The notes beneath the pieces were generated by a model. The model ran no database searches and was not told where the DNA came from. It saw only the letters and a list, made by a program, of their open reading frames with translations. This document shows, in pieces, positions 8,583 to 15,649 of a stretch of DNA of 20,314 bases. Within the stretch, counting starts at the first letter, position 1, and each line of letters opens with the position of its first letter. This DNA comes from an uncultured Oribacterium sp. (GTDB lineage Bacteria; Bacillota; Clostridia; Lachnospirales; Lachnospiraceae), in the NCBI GenBank assembly GCA_938030845.1, contig CALHIC010000447.1, positions 1 to 20,314 on the forward strand. Reading direction: 5' to 3'. Made by a program: the position numbers and the translations under genes.

Positions 8583-9555
8583 GAAGAAAAGGATAAGGCG
8601 GTTTTTCTGCCTTATCCTTTCCCTGCTTTTTCTTCTAAGCTCCTGTAAAGGAATTGCAATCAGCGGAAAAACGGAGAATATCCCCGGCTATACCGAGGCA
8701 CAGGCCATGATTGTGGTGGGCTCTGAGCGAAATCGGATTCAAAATGTGATGGGGAAGGAAGTTTGGGATCTCCCTGTAGCCGGACAGGTGGAAAAGACCT
8801 ACGGAGAATATTTCCTGGCAAAAACCAAGGAGTTTCTACAGGATATCCGTACTTTGAATCTGATGGCGGAGGAAAAGGGAATTATTGCCAACGGCACGGA
8901 GATGGAAAGCATTCGCTCTGCAGCCAATGCCTTTTACCAAAGTCTCAGCGAAGAGGACAAGGCCTTCTTTGGAAACTGCAGTCTGAAGGACGTGGTGGAT
9001 ATGTATGTGGCCTACTTTGTGGCGGAAAAGACGGCAAAGTCCCTTTTGGCCAACGTGGATACGGAATTAAGTGCGGCGGAAGCCAAGGTGATTTCTGTGG
9101 AACAGATTGTGGTACAGGATGAAAACCTGGCGAAGGAGCTGGAAGAAAAGGTAAAGCTTGCCGGAGCCAATTTTTCCTATTATGCCAGACAGTATTCCGA
9201 GGATCCGGAATTGCAGAAAAACTTGGCCTTTGGAGAAAGTGAGGATGAATACGCGAAGGTAGCATTTTCCTTAGAGGACAATGAAATCTCCTCCGTATTT
9301 TCTCAGGATGGAAAGTACTACATTTTAAAATGTCTAAGCTCCTATGATGAGGAGGCGACCAAGGAACGAAAGGAGAGGTTGGAAACCGCTATTCGCTCCC
9401 TGCATTTTCAGGAAAGCTACGAGGCCTATCAAAAAGAGCATATTGTCCGCTTCCGGGAACCCTTCTGGAAGGAAATCGACCTTCATAGTCATGAGGGAAG
9501 CACTGCGGATTACTTCTTTTCCTATTATCAGGAGAAGGTGGCGGAGGTGAAATAA
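8560..9555 (+). CDS. PpiC/PrsA-type peptidyl-prolyl isomerase lipoprotein
   Basis: A 331-residue predicted lipoprotein. A basic N-terminus (DRKKRIRR), hydrophobic stretch and lipobox LSSC put the lipidated Cys at residue 29 (counted from 8560). Residues about 168-262 resemble a parvulin rotamase domain: ISVEQIVVQDENLAKELEEK, a (F)SYYARQYSEDPE helix, FGE, AFSLEDNEISSVF, and a final GKYYILKC strand. The N-terminal part would be the SurA/PrsA-like chaperone region. Such proteins help secreted proteins fold outside the membrane, which may matter for the secreted surface proteins encoded nearby (inference). Possible starts are ATG 8560 or ATG 8566; both overlap the preceding gene, and GGGG at 8555-8558 suits 8566 slightly better. 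The stop codon shares a base with the next ORF's ATG. Confidence 0.85.
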   Translation: MSMAILDRKKRIRRFFCLILSLLFLLSSCKGIAISGKTENIPGYTEAQAMIVVGSERNRIQNVMGKEVWDLPVAGQVEKTYGEYFLAKTKEFLQDIRTLNLMAEEKGIIANGTEMESIRSAANAFYQSLSEEDKAFFGNCSLKDVVDMYVAYFVAEKTAKSLLANVDTELSAAEAKVISVEQIVVQDENLAKELEEKVKLAGANFSYYARQYSEDPELQKNLAFGESEDEYAKVAFSLEDNEISSVFSQDGKYYILKCLSSYDEEATKERKERLETAIRSLHFQESYEAYQKEHIVRFREPFWKEIDLHSHEGSTADYFFSYYQEKVAEVK

Positions 9556-9647
9556 TGGAAGAAATAATGGAAGAAATATTAGAAGGAATCAATGAGCCAA
9601 TCGACGAATGTTTGTCCCGTGAGGAGCTTAGAAAACAATGTAGTTAA
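9555..9647 (+). CDS. Small acidic ORF (30 residues), translationally coupled to the foldase gene
   Basis: The ATG overlaps the foldase stop as TAATG, and a strong GGAGGT lies at 9543-9548, 6 bases upstream. The product has 30 residues, nine of them Glu, with a start of MEEIMEEILEG, two Cys (19 and 29) and a short basic SREELRKQ tail. I recognise no family. It has no signal peptide or membrane segment and could form one amphipathic helix. The coupling and ribosome binding site favour translation; the short length and lack of homologue knowledge leave it uncertain. It could also be the decayed start of a longer gene. It is followed 53 bases later by a terminator. Confidence 0.5.
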   Translation: MEEIMEEILEGINEPIDECLSREELRKQCS

Positions 9648-9700
9648 AATACTATCGATGTGGTCTATTATGAAATAATATCAATGAATAATATAAAAAT

Positions 9701-9746
9701 AAACCGCTCTACAGCCCTGATTTACAAGGGGTAGAGCGGTTTTTAT
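9701..9746. terminator. Bidirectional intrinsic terminator between the convergent small ORF and degV
   Basis: A 12-base perfect inverted repeat, AAACCGCTCTAC (9701-9712) and GTAGAGCGGTTT (9731-9742), with an inner CCC/GGG pairing. It is followed by a T-run on the plus strand and preceded by an A-rich run that gives a T-run on the minus strand, so it can stop transcription from both sides. Confidence 0.93.
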
Positions 9747-9769
9747 CAACACTTTTTGTTCTATAAGCC

Positions 9770-10624
9770 TTAAAGTGCGGCAACAATTCCCTGATCGTTA
9801 GCATAAATGGTGGCTACACCGGCGGCATCGGTCACCACAATTTCTTTAAAGCTTCCTTCCTTCAGGAAGTCTTCTTTTACCTGCTCTGCCCGCTCCGGAG
9901 CATTGACATGGGTGATTACCAGTCGCTTTTCTTTTACCGCTTCCGCACCCCCGGCACGTTCAACGGCTAACTGCACCATTCTCTTTAAGGCCTTCTGTAT
10001 ACCTCTTTGCTGGTCCAATTTTACAATGGTACCGTTTACCGCACCCATAACGGGCTTAATGTTTAAGGCGGAAGCCAAGAAGGATTTTACGGCGGAAAGT
10101 CTACCGTTTTTCCGTAAGGTTTCCAGAGACTCCAGTACAAAAACCGTTACGATGTCGTTACATTTTTTCTCGACAATGTCTACCACTTCCACAAAACCGA
10201 GACCTGCTTCCTTACATTCCTGAATGTCCAGGCAAAGCTTGCATTCTCCGGCGGAAGCGGACTTGGAGTTAAACAAATGAATCTTCTTGGGAGAATCTTC
10301 ATGGGATTCCGTATAGAGGTCGATGCCGATTTTGGCCGCCTGATAGGTGCCGGAAAGTTGGTCGGATAGGGTTACAATATAGACTTCATCCGCATCGGAC
10401 TCTTCGATGGCTTTCTGAAAGGCCTCCGGAGAGGGACAGGCGGTCTTCGCTCCGATGGAAGATGTAGCCATTCTTTTGATAAAATCTGCCTGATCAAAAG
10501 CTTCATCATCCATGATTCTATATTCCCCGATTTCTAAGCTTAGGGGAACCATACGAAAATGAGGATCCGCCTTCATCTCCGGTGTATAATCTCCACAGCT
10601 GTCACAAATAATCTGATATTTCAT
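9770..10624 (-). CDS. DegV family protein (fatty-acid-binding, FakB-like)
   Basis: A 284-residue DegV-fold protein. Family members bind a fatty acid; some (FakB) present it to the kinase FakA for phosphorylation and phospholipid synthesis. Seen motifs: ICDSCGDYTPE near the start, the KTACPSPEAF loop, TLSDQLSGTYQAA, NSKSASAGE, LRKNGRLS and the ALNIKPV segment. The C-terminus reads VATIYANDQG rather than the HTGPG found in many DegV proteins, a version I recall from other Lachnospiraceae DegV paralogues. The start at 10624 has AAAGGGA 8 bases upstream; an in-frame ATG 17 codons earlier would add residues (MSYNGCSIENYLEREN) that look like leader DNA and lies very near the promoter -10. It has its own promoter and no obvious partner kinase here. 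Confidence 0.92.
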   Translation of the reverse strand: MKYQIICDSCGDYTPEMKADPHFRMVPLSLEIGEYRIMDDEAFDQADFIKRMATSSIGAKTACPSPEAFQKAIEESDADEVYIVTLSDQLSGTYQAAKIGIDLYTESHEDSPKKIHLFNSKSASAGECKLCLDIQECKEAGLGFVEVVDIVEKKCNDIVTVFVLESLETLRKNGRLSAVKSFLASALNIKPVMGAVNGTIVKLDQQRGIQKALKRMVQLAVERAGGAEAVKEKRLVITHVNAPERAEQVKEDFLKEGSFKEIVVTDAAGVATIYANDQGIVAAL

Positions 10625-10642
10625 AGGGTTTTCCCTTTCTAA

Positions 10643-10659
10643 GTAGTTTTCAATACTAC
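10643..10659 (-). promoter_or_regulatory. Short inverted repeat in the degV 5' leader
   Basis: GTAGT and ACTAC arms of five bases flank a 7-base loop between the degV promoter and the ribosome binding site. The position suits an operator or a small hairpin; I cannot assign a regulator. Confidence 0.35.
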
Positions 10660-10663
10660 ATCC

Positions 10664-10691
10664 ATTATAGGACAATGCAGAGTACTGTCAA
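10664..10691 (-). promoter_or_regulatory. Sigma-A promoter of degV
   Basis: On the minus strand, perfect TTGACA (10691-10686) and perfect TATAAT (10669-10664) are separated by 16 bases, 40 bases before the degV ATG. It is the best promoter in the window. Confidence 0.9.
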
Positions 10692-10701
10692 GGTATAGCT
10701 G

Positions 10702-10743
10702 GATTCCGGTCTTTGATTACTTGATTTCGGTTTTTGATTACTC
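10702..10743. repeat. 21-base tandem duplication
   Basis: Two adjacent 21-base copies (10702-10722, 10723-10743), each GATT(C/T)CGGT.TTTGATTACT, differ at three positions. They lie just upstream of the degV promoter and downstream of the VWA gene stop. No terminator is seen in this 109-base gap. Confidence 0.8.
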
Positions 10744-10784
10744 TCTTTTTGTTTCTTTATCCACTGAGAAAATCTTTACTCTAT

Positions 10785-12491
10785 TTACATTCTTTGGATT
10801 TCCGCCTGAATCATTTTCCCCATCAGCTCGGAAAAATGCTCTAAGGACTGGACCTTCGCAAAATTTCTGCCGAAAATCTTCTGGGCACTGGGAACATCCT
10901 TGTCCTTTCCGGTATAGGCCAGTAGTACATAGATGTTCTCCATATGGGCTTTATGCACCATTTCCTGAATGTCGGAAATGGCCAGATCTCCGGAATAGTT
11001 TCTGGCTTTGTTTTTCACCTCCAAAAGGTCGTTGGGCGTTAAATCCGTAAGCCAGATTACCAGGCGATGGGAGGCTGTATTTTCCTTTAACTGCTCCAAA
11101 ACGGCGGAAAGCGCTAGGCCGTCCCGGTTTGCTCCGGTGGTGAAGTAACGGAAAATTTCTTTGTTCTTATTTCGTTCCGTATAGTCCCGATATCGATTCA
11201 AAACCGTATAGCCGCTCATGGAGGAGTAGCCGAAAACCCGAACCGGAATTCGGCAGTTGTCCAAAGCCTTTGCCAGAATATAGCCCTGTTGGGATACGGT
11301 TTCCATCCGATGAATCTGGGAGGAAGAGGCATCCAGCAGTAAATCCACCGTAAGAGAGCCTTGACTGTCCGCGATTTCCTTTTGGAAAATTTTATTGTGG
11401 CCCTTTAGATATAGGGGTTTCCACAAAAGAGAAGGAATCAGTTTCCCCTGATTGGAAAGGACGGGACTTGGTTCCAAGCTGCTTAATAAAGCATTTTTCA
11501 GCATTTGACTAAGGCGAAAAATCTGCGTCTGGTTATAGCTTGCCTCTTTTTCATAGGCCTGTTCGTTTTTCTTTCGCTGGGCTTCCATTTCCTTCCGCAT
11601 CTTTGCGGCGAAGCCCTTTAGATTGTCCTCCTCCTTGCCGTTGGTAAAATACAGTCTTGCCCCCTGATGGTTTCCAATGCAGCAGGCTTTTTCTATGGCT
11701 TCGGATTTTTTCTTATCGAAGAGAGGCTGTCCGAAATAGCTCTGAATGTATTTTCGCAGGCCTTCCTCGGTGATTTTTTGGTATTTTTCGGAGGCGGTTT
11801 CTACATCCCTGCTGTCCGCCCCTCCCTTGCTTCGCTCTAAAAGCCCTAAAACCAGCTTTTTCGGTGCTCCGGAAGAAGTACCGTTCTCGTCTTTTAACCA
11901 AAAGAAAAGGTGCGGAATCTTGAATTCCCGCTTTTTCTTCTGCATGGCGGCCGGAAGACCGGGGAGATAGGTAAAATATTTTTGTAAGGTCTTGGAGAGA
12001 CTTTGAATCCATTCTTCGGTATTCAGATCCCCGGAAATTTCCACTTCTTTTAGAAGCTTTCTATCCACTAAATCAGGAAGGCCGCAGTCCTCCCCTAAGG
12101 CTACCTTGTAATGTCCCTCTAAGATCCAGCCTTCCCGGCTTTCCGCAATACTGGGAATAAATTCCTGAAGCTTACGTTTGCAATATTCTCTGCGTAGAAG
12201 AGCCAGGCTTTCTCTTAGGGGACTTTCCTTTTCAAAGGTGGCATTTTCCAGAGCCAGCCAGAAGAGGGTTTCGTAGGTTTCCTGTCCCAGGGTTTCATGG
12301 AAGGTGCTGTAGAATGCCGTTAACTTCTTCCAGTCAAAATGGGTATAGCTGGCGCCAATGATGGTATTCCAATACAGGTCCGCCTTGCCCTGGTAATCAT
12401 ACATACGGTAACCGGGAGAGACCTTATAGTTATGGGCGCCGTTCCAAATCATATTGGCGGCCCGCTTTTTTTCAAATTCTGTCAGCATCAT
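10785..12491 (-). CDS. VWA-domain protein, CoxE/NorD-like partner of the MoxR ATPase
   Basis: A 568-residue protein with a C-terminal von Willebrand factor A domain (about residues 378-568). The metal-ion-dependent adhesion site looks intact: DASSS with D387, S389 and S391, a Thr pair at 451-452 in TTGANRDG, and the Asp of TDLTPND at 483. The N-terminal two thirds is helical and charged, with a Lys/Glu-rich coiled segment before the VWA domain, and is not recognised. There is no signal peptide or membrane segment, so it is probably cytoplasmic. The ATG overlaps the moxR stop by four bases (ATGA), so the two are translationally coupled. In known pairs (NorQ/NorD, CbbQ/CbbO, CoxD/CoxE) the VWA protein links the AAA+ ring to a client enzyme, often for metal centre assembly; the client here is unknown. 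Confidence 0.8.
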   Translation of the reverse strand: MMLTEFEKKRAANMIWNGAHNYKVSPGYRMYDYQGKADLYWNTIIGASYTHFDWKKLTAFYSTFHETLGQETYETLFWLALENATFEKESPLRESLALLRREYCKRKLQEFIPSIAESREGWILEGHYKVALGEDCGLPDLVDRKLLKEVEISGDLNTEEWIQSLSKTLQKYFTYLPGLPAAMQKKKREFKIPHLFFWLKDENGTSSGAPKKLVLGLLERSKGGADSRDVETASEKYQKITEEGLRKYIQSYFGQPLFDKKKSEAIEKACCIGNHQGARLYFTNGKEEDNLKGFAAKMRKEMEAQRKKNEQAYEKEASYNQTQIFRLSQMLKNALLSSLEPSPVLSNQGKLIPSLLWKPLYLKGHNKIFQKEIADSQGSLTVDLLLDASSSQIHRMETVSQQGYILAKALDNCRIPVRVFGYSSMSGYTVLNRYRDYTERNKNKEIFRYFTTGANRDGLALSAVLEQLKENTASHRLVIWLTDLTPNDLLEVKNKARNYSGDLAISDIQEMVHKAHMENIYVLLAYTGKDKDVPSAQKIFGRNFAKVQSLEHFSELMGKMIQAEIQRM

Positions 12492-13408
12492 AGGAAAATA
12501 CGCTCTCCGGAAAGCTCTTTAGGAATTCTGGCATCCAGTAAATCCTGTACCAACTGTCTTTCGTATAGGTCAAAGGACTTGTTTACCAATCCCATTTCCA
12601 AAGCCTTGGAAACGGATAAGCCCTTCTGCATTGCTTTAATAGAAGAAATTAAACCTCTAAGGTCCAAGCTTCTGCTGGAAATTTCACATCCGGAAACCTT
12701 TTCCTGAATTTCGGAAAAGAGGAGGGCAAACTGCTTTCTGTATTCCTCCGATAAGTTCGGAAATTGCTGCTGCAAAAGCTTATCCAGATTCTCCGCGCTG
12801 ATAACCGGCATGTGGAGCACCAGGAAACGGGAAGCTAAGGCTTCATTTACCTCTCTGGTTCCGGCGTAGCCGTAGTTCATGGTGCCGATGAAACGGGTAG
12901 CCTCATGCAGGGGGAACTGTCCGTAGCCCGGCAGGTCGATGCTGTGACGGAAGTCCAGGGTGGCATGCAGTACCGCCAAGGATTCATTTTTCGCCATATT
13001 GATTTCGTCCAGGATGCCGAAGCCCCCCCGAAGGGCACACTCCAGAATCGGTCCCTTACGAAGCTTCACTTCTCCTTGAGAAAAGGTATCGCTACCCACC
13101 AGGGAGGAGGCGTCTGCATTGACATAAAGGGAAATATCCCATTCCGGACGGGAAAATGCCAGAGCCAATCCCTGGGCTAAAACATTTTTTCCCGTGGCCT
13201 TGGGGCCGTCCAATAAGAGGTTTGCACCGGAAAGCAGGGCGGCAATGGCGGCCTCCCAGATGTCCTTTCCATAGTACAAATACTCCATTTTCGGCAAACG
13301 CTTCTCGTCCTCTTCTTCCAGCTTGTAAAAGGAACGGAAGGAGCGCAGCTCCTCTAAAAGCTTCTCCGAAATACCTTCTTCTTCTAAAAATGTCAAAATA
13401 TCCTTCAT
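12488..13408 (-). CDS. MoxR/CbbQ-type AAA+ ATPase
   Basis: A 306-residue AAA+ protein of the MoxR class. Seen: P-loop GPKATGKN at residues 68-75, Walker B GILDEIN with Asp134/Glu135, sensor-1 GTMN with Asn178, the MoxR-type NYGYAGTREVNEALASRF segment with a probable arginine finger at Arg194, and a C-terminal helical lid. The P-loop residue after GK is Asn75 where Ser or Thr normally contacts Mg. MoxR proteins act as chaperone-like remodellers with a VWA partner, and the overlapping downstream VWA gene fits. GGGGAAG lies a few bases before the ATG at 13408. Transcription runs away from cstA across a 328-base shared region. The substrate cannot be inferred. Confidence 0.88.
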   Translation of the reverse strand: MKDILTFLEEEGISEKLLEELRSFRSFYKLEEEDEKRLPKMEYLYYGKDIWEAAIAALLSGANLLLDGPKATGKNVLAQGLALAFSRPEWDISLYVNADASSLVGSDTFSQGEVKLRKGPILECALRGGFGILDEINMAKNESLAVLHATLDFRHSIDLPGYGQFPLHEATRFIGTMNYGYAGTREVNEALASRFLVLHMPVISAENLDKLLQQQFPNLSEEYRKQFALLFSEIQEKVSGCEISSRSLDLRGLISSIKAMQKGLSVSKALEMGLVNKSFDLYERQLVQDLLDARIPKELSGERIFL

Positions 13409-13736
13409 TTTCTTCCCCTATCTACTTTTATTATTCTTTCTGACGGCTATTTTACCGCAGTTTAGTACAGAAATCTTAAAATTCCTAATCTTTTATTTGA
13501 ATAGCACAAAAAAATGTAAAAACTATCCTTTGATTTTAGAGGATAATGTATGTGTACAAAATACAAAATTGCTATTTATTTAACAGATTATCGTCAATAG
13601 AAAGGAAATTTAGGCAAATAAACTATAATAAAGTACTTATTGATTTTGAAATAAATGGATAAAATATTGAAATTTCTGTGAACAAGGTGTATTTTTAGTT
13701 TTGCACAAAATTGAGGAAAGAAGGGGAGGATTACTT
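13409..13736. other. Divergent intergenic region moxR-cstA
   Basis: AT-rich, with no ORF I can support. It must hold promoters for both divergent units. A TATAAT at 13624-13629 (plus strand) is the best -10 candidate for cstA, but no good -35 is placed 16-18 bases upstream. A 6-base inverted repeat TATCCT/AGGATA (13524-13545) could be an operator. I see no catabolite-responsive (cre) consensus. Confidence 0.5.
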
Positions 13737-15284
13737 ATGGTTACCTTTATGATCGGCCTTGTGATTCTCATCGTCGGCGGAATGGCTATGGGTCGCCTTT
13801 GCGATCATGTATTCCAGCCGGACGACAGAGAGACACCGGCTTACGCCAAGCAGGATGGTGTGGATTATGTTCCGATGCCTACTTGGAAAAATGCTTTAAT
13901 TAACTTACTGAACATTGCCGGAACAGGACCTATTCTTGGACCGATTCAGGGTATTTTGTTCGGACCGATTGCACTGCTTACCATTCCTATCGGAAATGTT
14001 ATTGGCGGAGCGGTACATGACTACTTTGCGGGAATGATTTGTACCCGTGACGGCGGAGCCCAGATGCCGGAGATGGTAAGACGTTATACCAACAAGGCAG
14101 TGTTCTGGATTTATGATGTATTTGTATGTGTGCTCTTACTTTTGGTAGGAACCGTTTTCATTTACACTCCCGGAGACATTACCGCAACCCAGGTATTCGG
14201 ATTCAGCGGTGCGCCTACAGAGGCTTCCACTTGGATTATCTACGGTATTATTTTCGCATACTATTTAATTGCTACTGTATTCCCCATCGATAAGATTATC
14301 GGAAGAATCTATCCTATCTTCGGTGCAATCCTGGTATTCTCCGCAGTAGGTGTATTTGCTGTAATGGTAATTTCCCATTACCCATTAGTAGAGATTTTCG
14401 GAAACTGGAATACTCCTTCCTTTAACTATGGAGATTATTTCTGGACACAGAACTTTTTCCCGATTTTCTTCGTAACCGTAGCCTGCGGAATTCTTTCCGG
14501 ATTCCACTCTTCCCAGACTGCTCTTGTAGCAAGAACCATTAAGAGTGAGAAGGACGGAAGAATGACCTTCTATAACATGATGGCTGTAGAAGGCTTCATC
14601 GCCATGGTATGGGCGGCAGGAACAATGGCATTGATTCAGTTCACTGCAGACCAGGGCGGAATCAGCATGGTATTTAATGAGAAGGCAGGAACCTTCCAGT
14701 ACATGATTCAGAAGGCGGGAGAGTTGGTTGCTATTTCTCCAACCTCTGTAGTCGGTGTAGTTTGTAGAAGAGCTTTAGGACCTATTGGCGGAGCAATAGC
14801 ACTTATCGGTATTATTATTCTTCCCATTACGTCCGGAGATACTGCACTTCGTGCATTACGTCTTACCATTGCAGATACCTTCCACATTAAGCAGGACAAC
14901 AATTTCAGAAGATTAAGCCTTGCCATTCCAATCTTTATCCTGGTAGCAGGAATCTTAGTTTGGGCAAAGGTAGATCCTAAGGGCTTCCAGATTCTTTGGA
15001 GATACTTCGCATGGTCTAACCAGACTATGGCATTATTCCCCTTGGCTGCGGCAGGTATTTATCTCATGATTAACGGAAAAGCAAAATGGGCATGGATGCC
15101 ACTGCTTCCCGGTACCTTCTACACCTTCATCTGCGCAAGCTATATCTTAAATGCAAAGCTGGGCTTTGGTTTAAGCTGGCCAATCGCTTATGTGGGCGGT
15201 GTAATTGTGGCTGCTATTTACCTTGTTTTTGTAATCATTAGAGGTAAGAAGGGCGGCACCACTCCTGAGCCTACAGTAAAGTAA
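13737..15284 (+). CDS. cstA: Carbon starvation protein A family transporter
   Basis: A 515-residue polytopic membrane protein with many hydrophobic helices (a dozen or more). CstA/BtsT family members import pyruvate and have been linked to peptide uptake during carbon limitation. Family blocks seen: NIAGTGPILGPI.G, GGAVHDYF.GM, SGFHSSQT...R, ITSGDTALRALR and RYFAWSNQT. It is shorter than E. coli CstA (about 700 residues) and matches the compact Gram-positive form. The ATG at 13737 is preferred because GGGGAGGA (13723-13730) lies 6 bases before it and the hydrophobic N-terminus begins there; an upstream TTG at 13701 would add 12 hydrophilic residues. A monocistronic unit is likely: a terminator follows at 15385. 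No LytS/LytT-type two-component regulator is adjacent. Confidence 0.93.
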   Translation: MVTFMIGLVILIVGGMAMGRLCDHVFQPDDRETPAYAKQDGVDYVPMPTWKNALINLLNIAGTGPILGPIQGILFGPIALLTIPIGNVIGGAVHDYFAGMICTRDGGAQMPEMVRRYTNKAVFWIYDVFVCVLLLLVGTVFIYTPGDITATQVFGFSGAPTEASTWIIYGIIFAYYLIATVFPIDKIIGRIYPIFGAILVFSAVGVFAVMVISHYPLVEIFGNWNTPSFNYGDYFWTQNFFPIFFVTVACGILSGFHSSQTALVARTIKSEKDGRMTFYNMMAVEGFIAMVWAAGTMALIQFTADQGGISMVFNEKAGTFQYMIQKAGELVAISPTSVVGVVCRRALGPIGGAIALIGIIILPITSGDTALRALRLTIADTFHIKQDNNFRRLSLAIPIFILVAGILVWAKVDPKGFQILWRYFAWSNQTMALFPLAAAGIYLMINGKAKWAWMPLLPGTFYTFICASYILNAKLGFGLSWPIAYVGGVIVAAIYLVFVIIRGKKGGTTPEPTVK

Positions 15285-15384
15285 TGGCTGAAAGTGTTCC
15301 GTATTTGAAACAGGCAAGTCCTTTTCGATAAGGGATAGTCGTTTGATGAACCGTGTCTGTAAATGATTATATAAGGATGAATTG

Positions 15385-15424
15385 AAAGATTGATTGCTTC
15401 GAAAGAGGCAGTCAATCTTTTTTT
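15385..15424 (+). terminator. Intrinsic terminator after cstA
   Basis: A 16-base stem (15385-15400 with 15405-15420, two G-U pairs) with a GAAA tetraloop, followed by a run of T. It ends the cstA unit and isolates the surface-protein gene downstream. The 100 bases between the cstA stop and this hairpin hold nothing else I can identify. Confidence 0.93.
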
Positions 15425-15458
15425 ATACAATTTTTATAAATTAAAAATTAAGATTTTG

Positions 15459-15488
15459 TTGATTTTCTCTTAGGATATGGAGTATATT
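15459..15488 (+). promoter_or_regulatory. Probable promoter of surface protein gene 1
   Basis: TTGATT (15459-15464) and TATATT (15483-15488) with an 18-base spacer, just after the cstA terminator. Predicted transcripts would carry a leader of about 155 bases. The flanking AATTAAGATTT and TCTTAGNAT segments are shared with the upstream region of the paralogous gene. Confidence 0.6.
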
Positions 15489-15512
15489 TAACTCGGATTT
15501 TAATAATCATCT

Positions 15513-15614
15513 GTAGGCAGGTTGGGAATCGGAGGGAGAAGACGATTCCCTGTATTTAGTCCGGCCTACCCGTACCATAGCAGAAATCAGGGAAGAGAGT
15601 TGTAGCTACTATGG
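15513..15614 (+). promoter_or_regulatory. Structured 5' leader of surface protein gene 1
   Basis: Three inverted repeats are visible: an outer GTAGGC/GCCTAC (15513-15518 with 15564-15569), a nested 8-base perfect GGGAATCG/CGATTCCC (15524-15531 with 15543-15550), and a separate CCATAG/CTATGG (15575-15580 with 15609-15614). No T-run follows, so this is not an ordinary terminator. The ribosome binding site AAGGGAG (15636-15642) lies downstream and free. A riboswitch or a stabilising leader is possible; I cannot match it to a known class. Confidence 0.5.
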
Positions 15615-15649
15615 GACAAAAAAAATTACCTAAGTAAGGGAGAATGAAA

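Noticed and set aside
15524..15642. Resemblance of the surface gene 1 leader to a guanidine-I (ykkC) or c-di-GMP riboswitch
   Set aside because: Only short strings match (GTCCG, GGGACAAAA, CCGGCCTA). The conserved ACACGG/GAGAG elements of ykkC and the GCAAA element of the c-di-GMP class are missing, and the GGGAGA at the end is the ribosome binding site shared with the paralogue.
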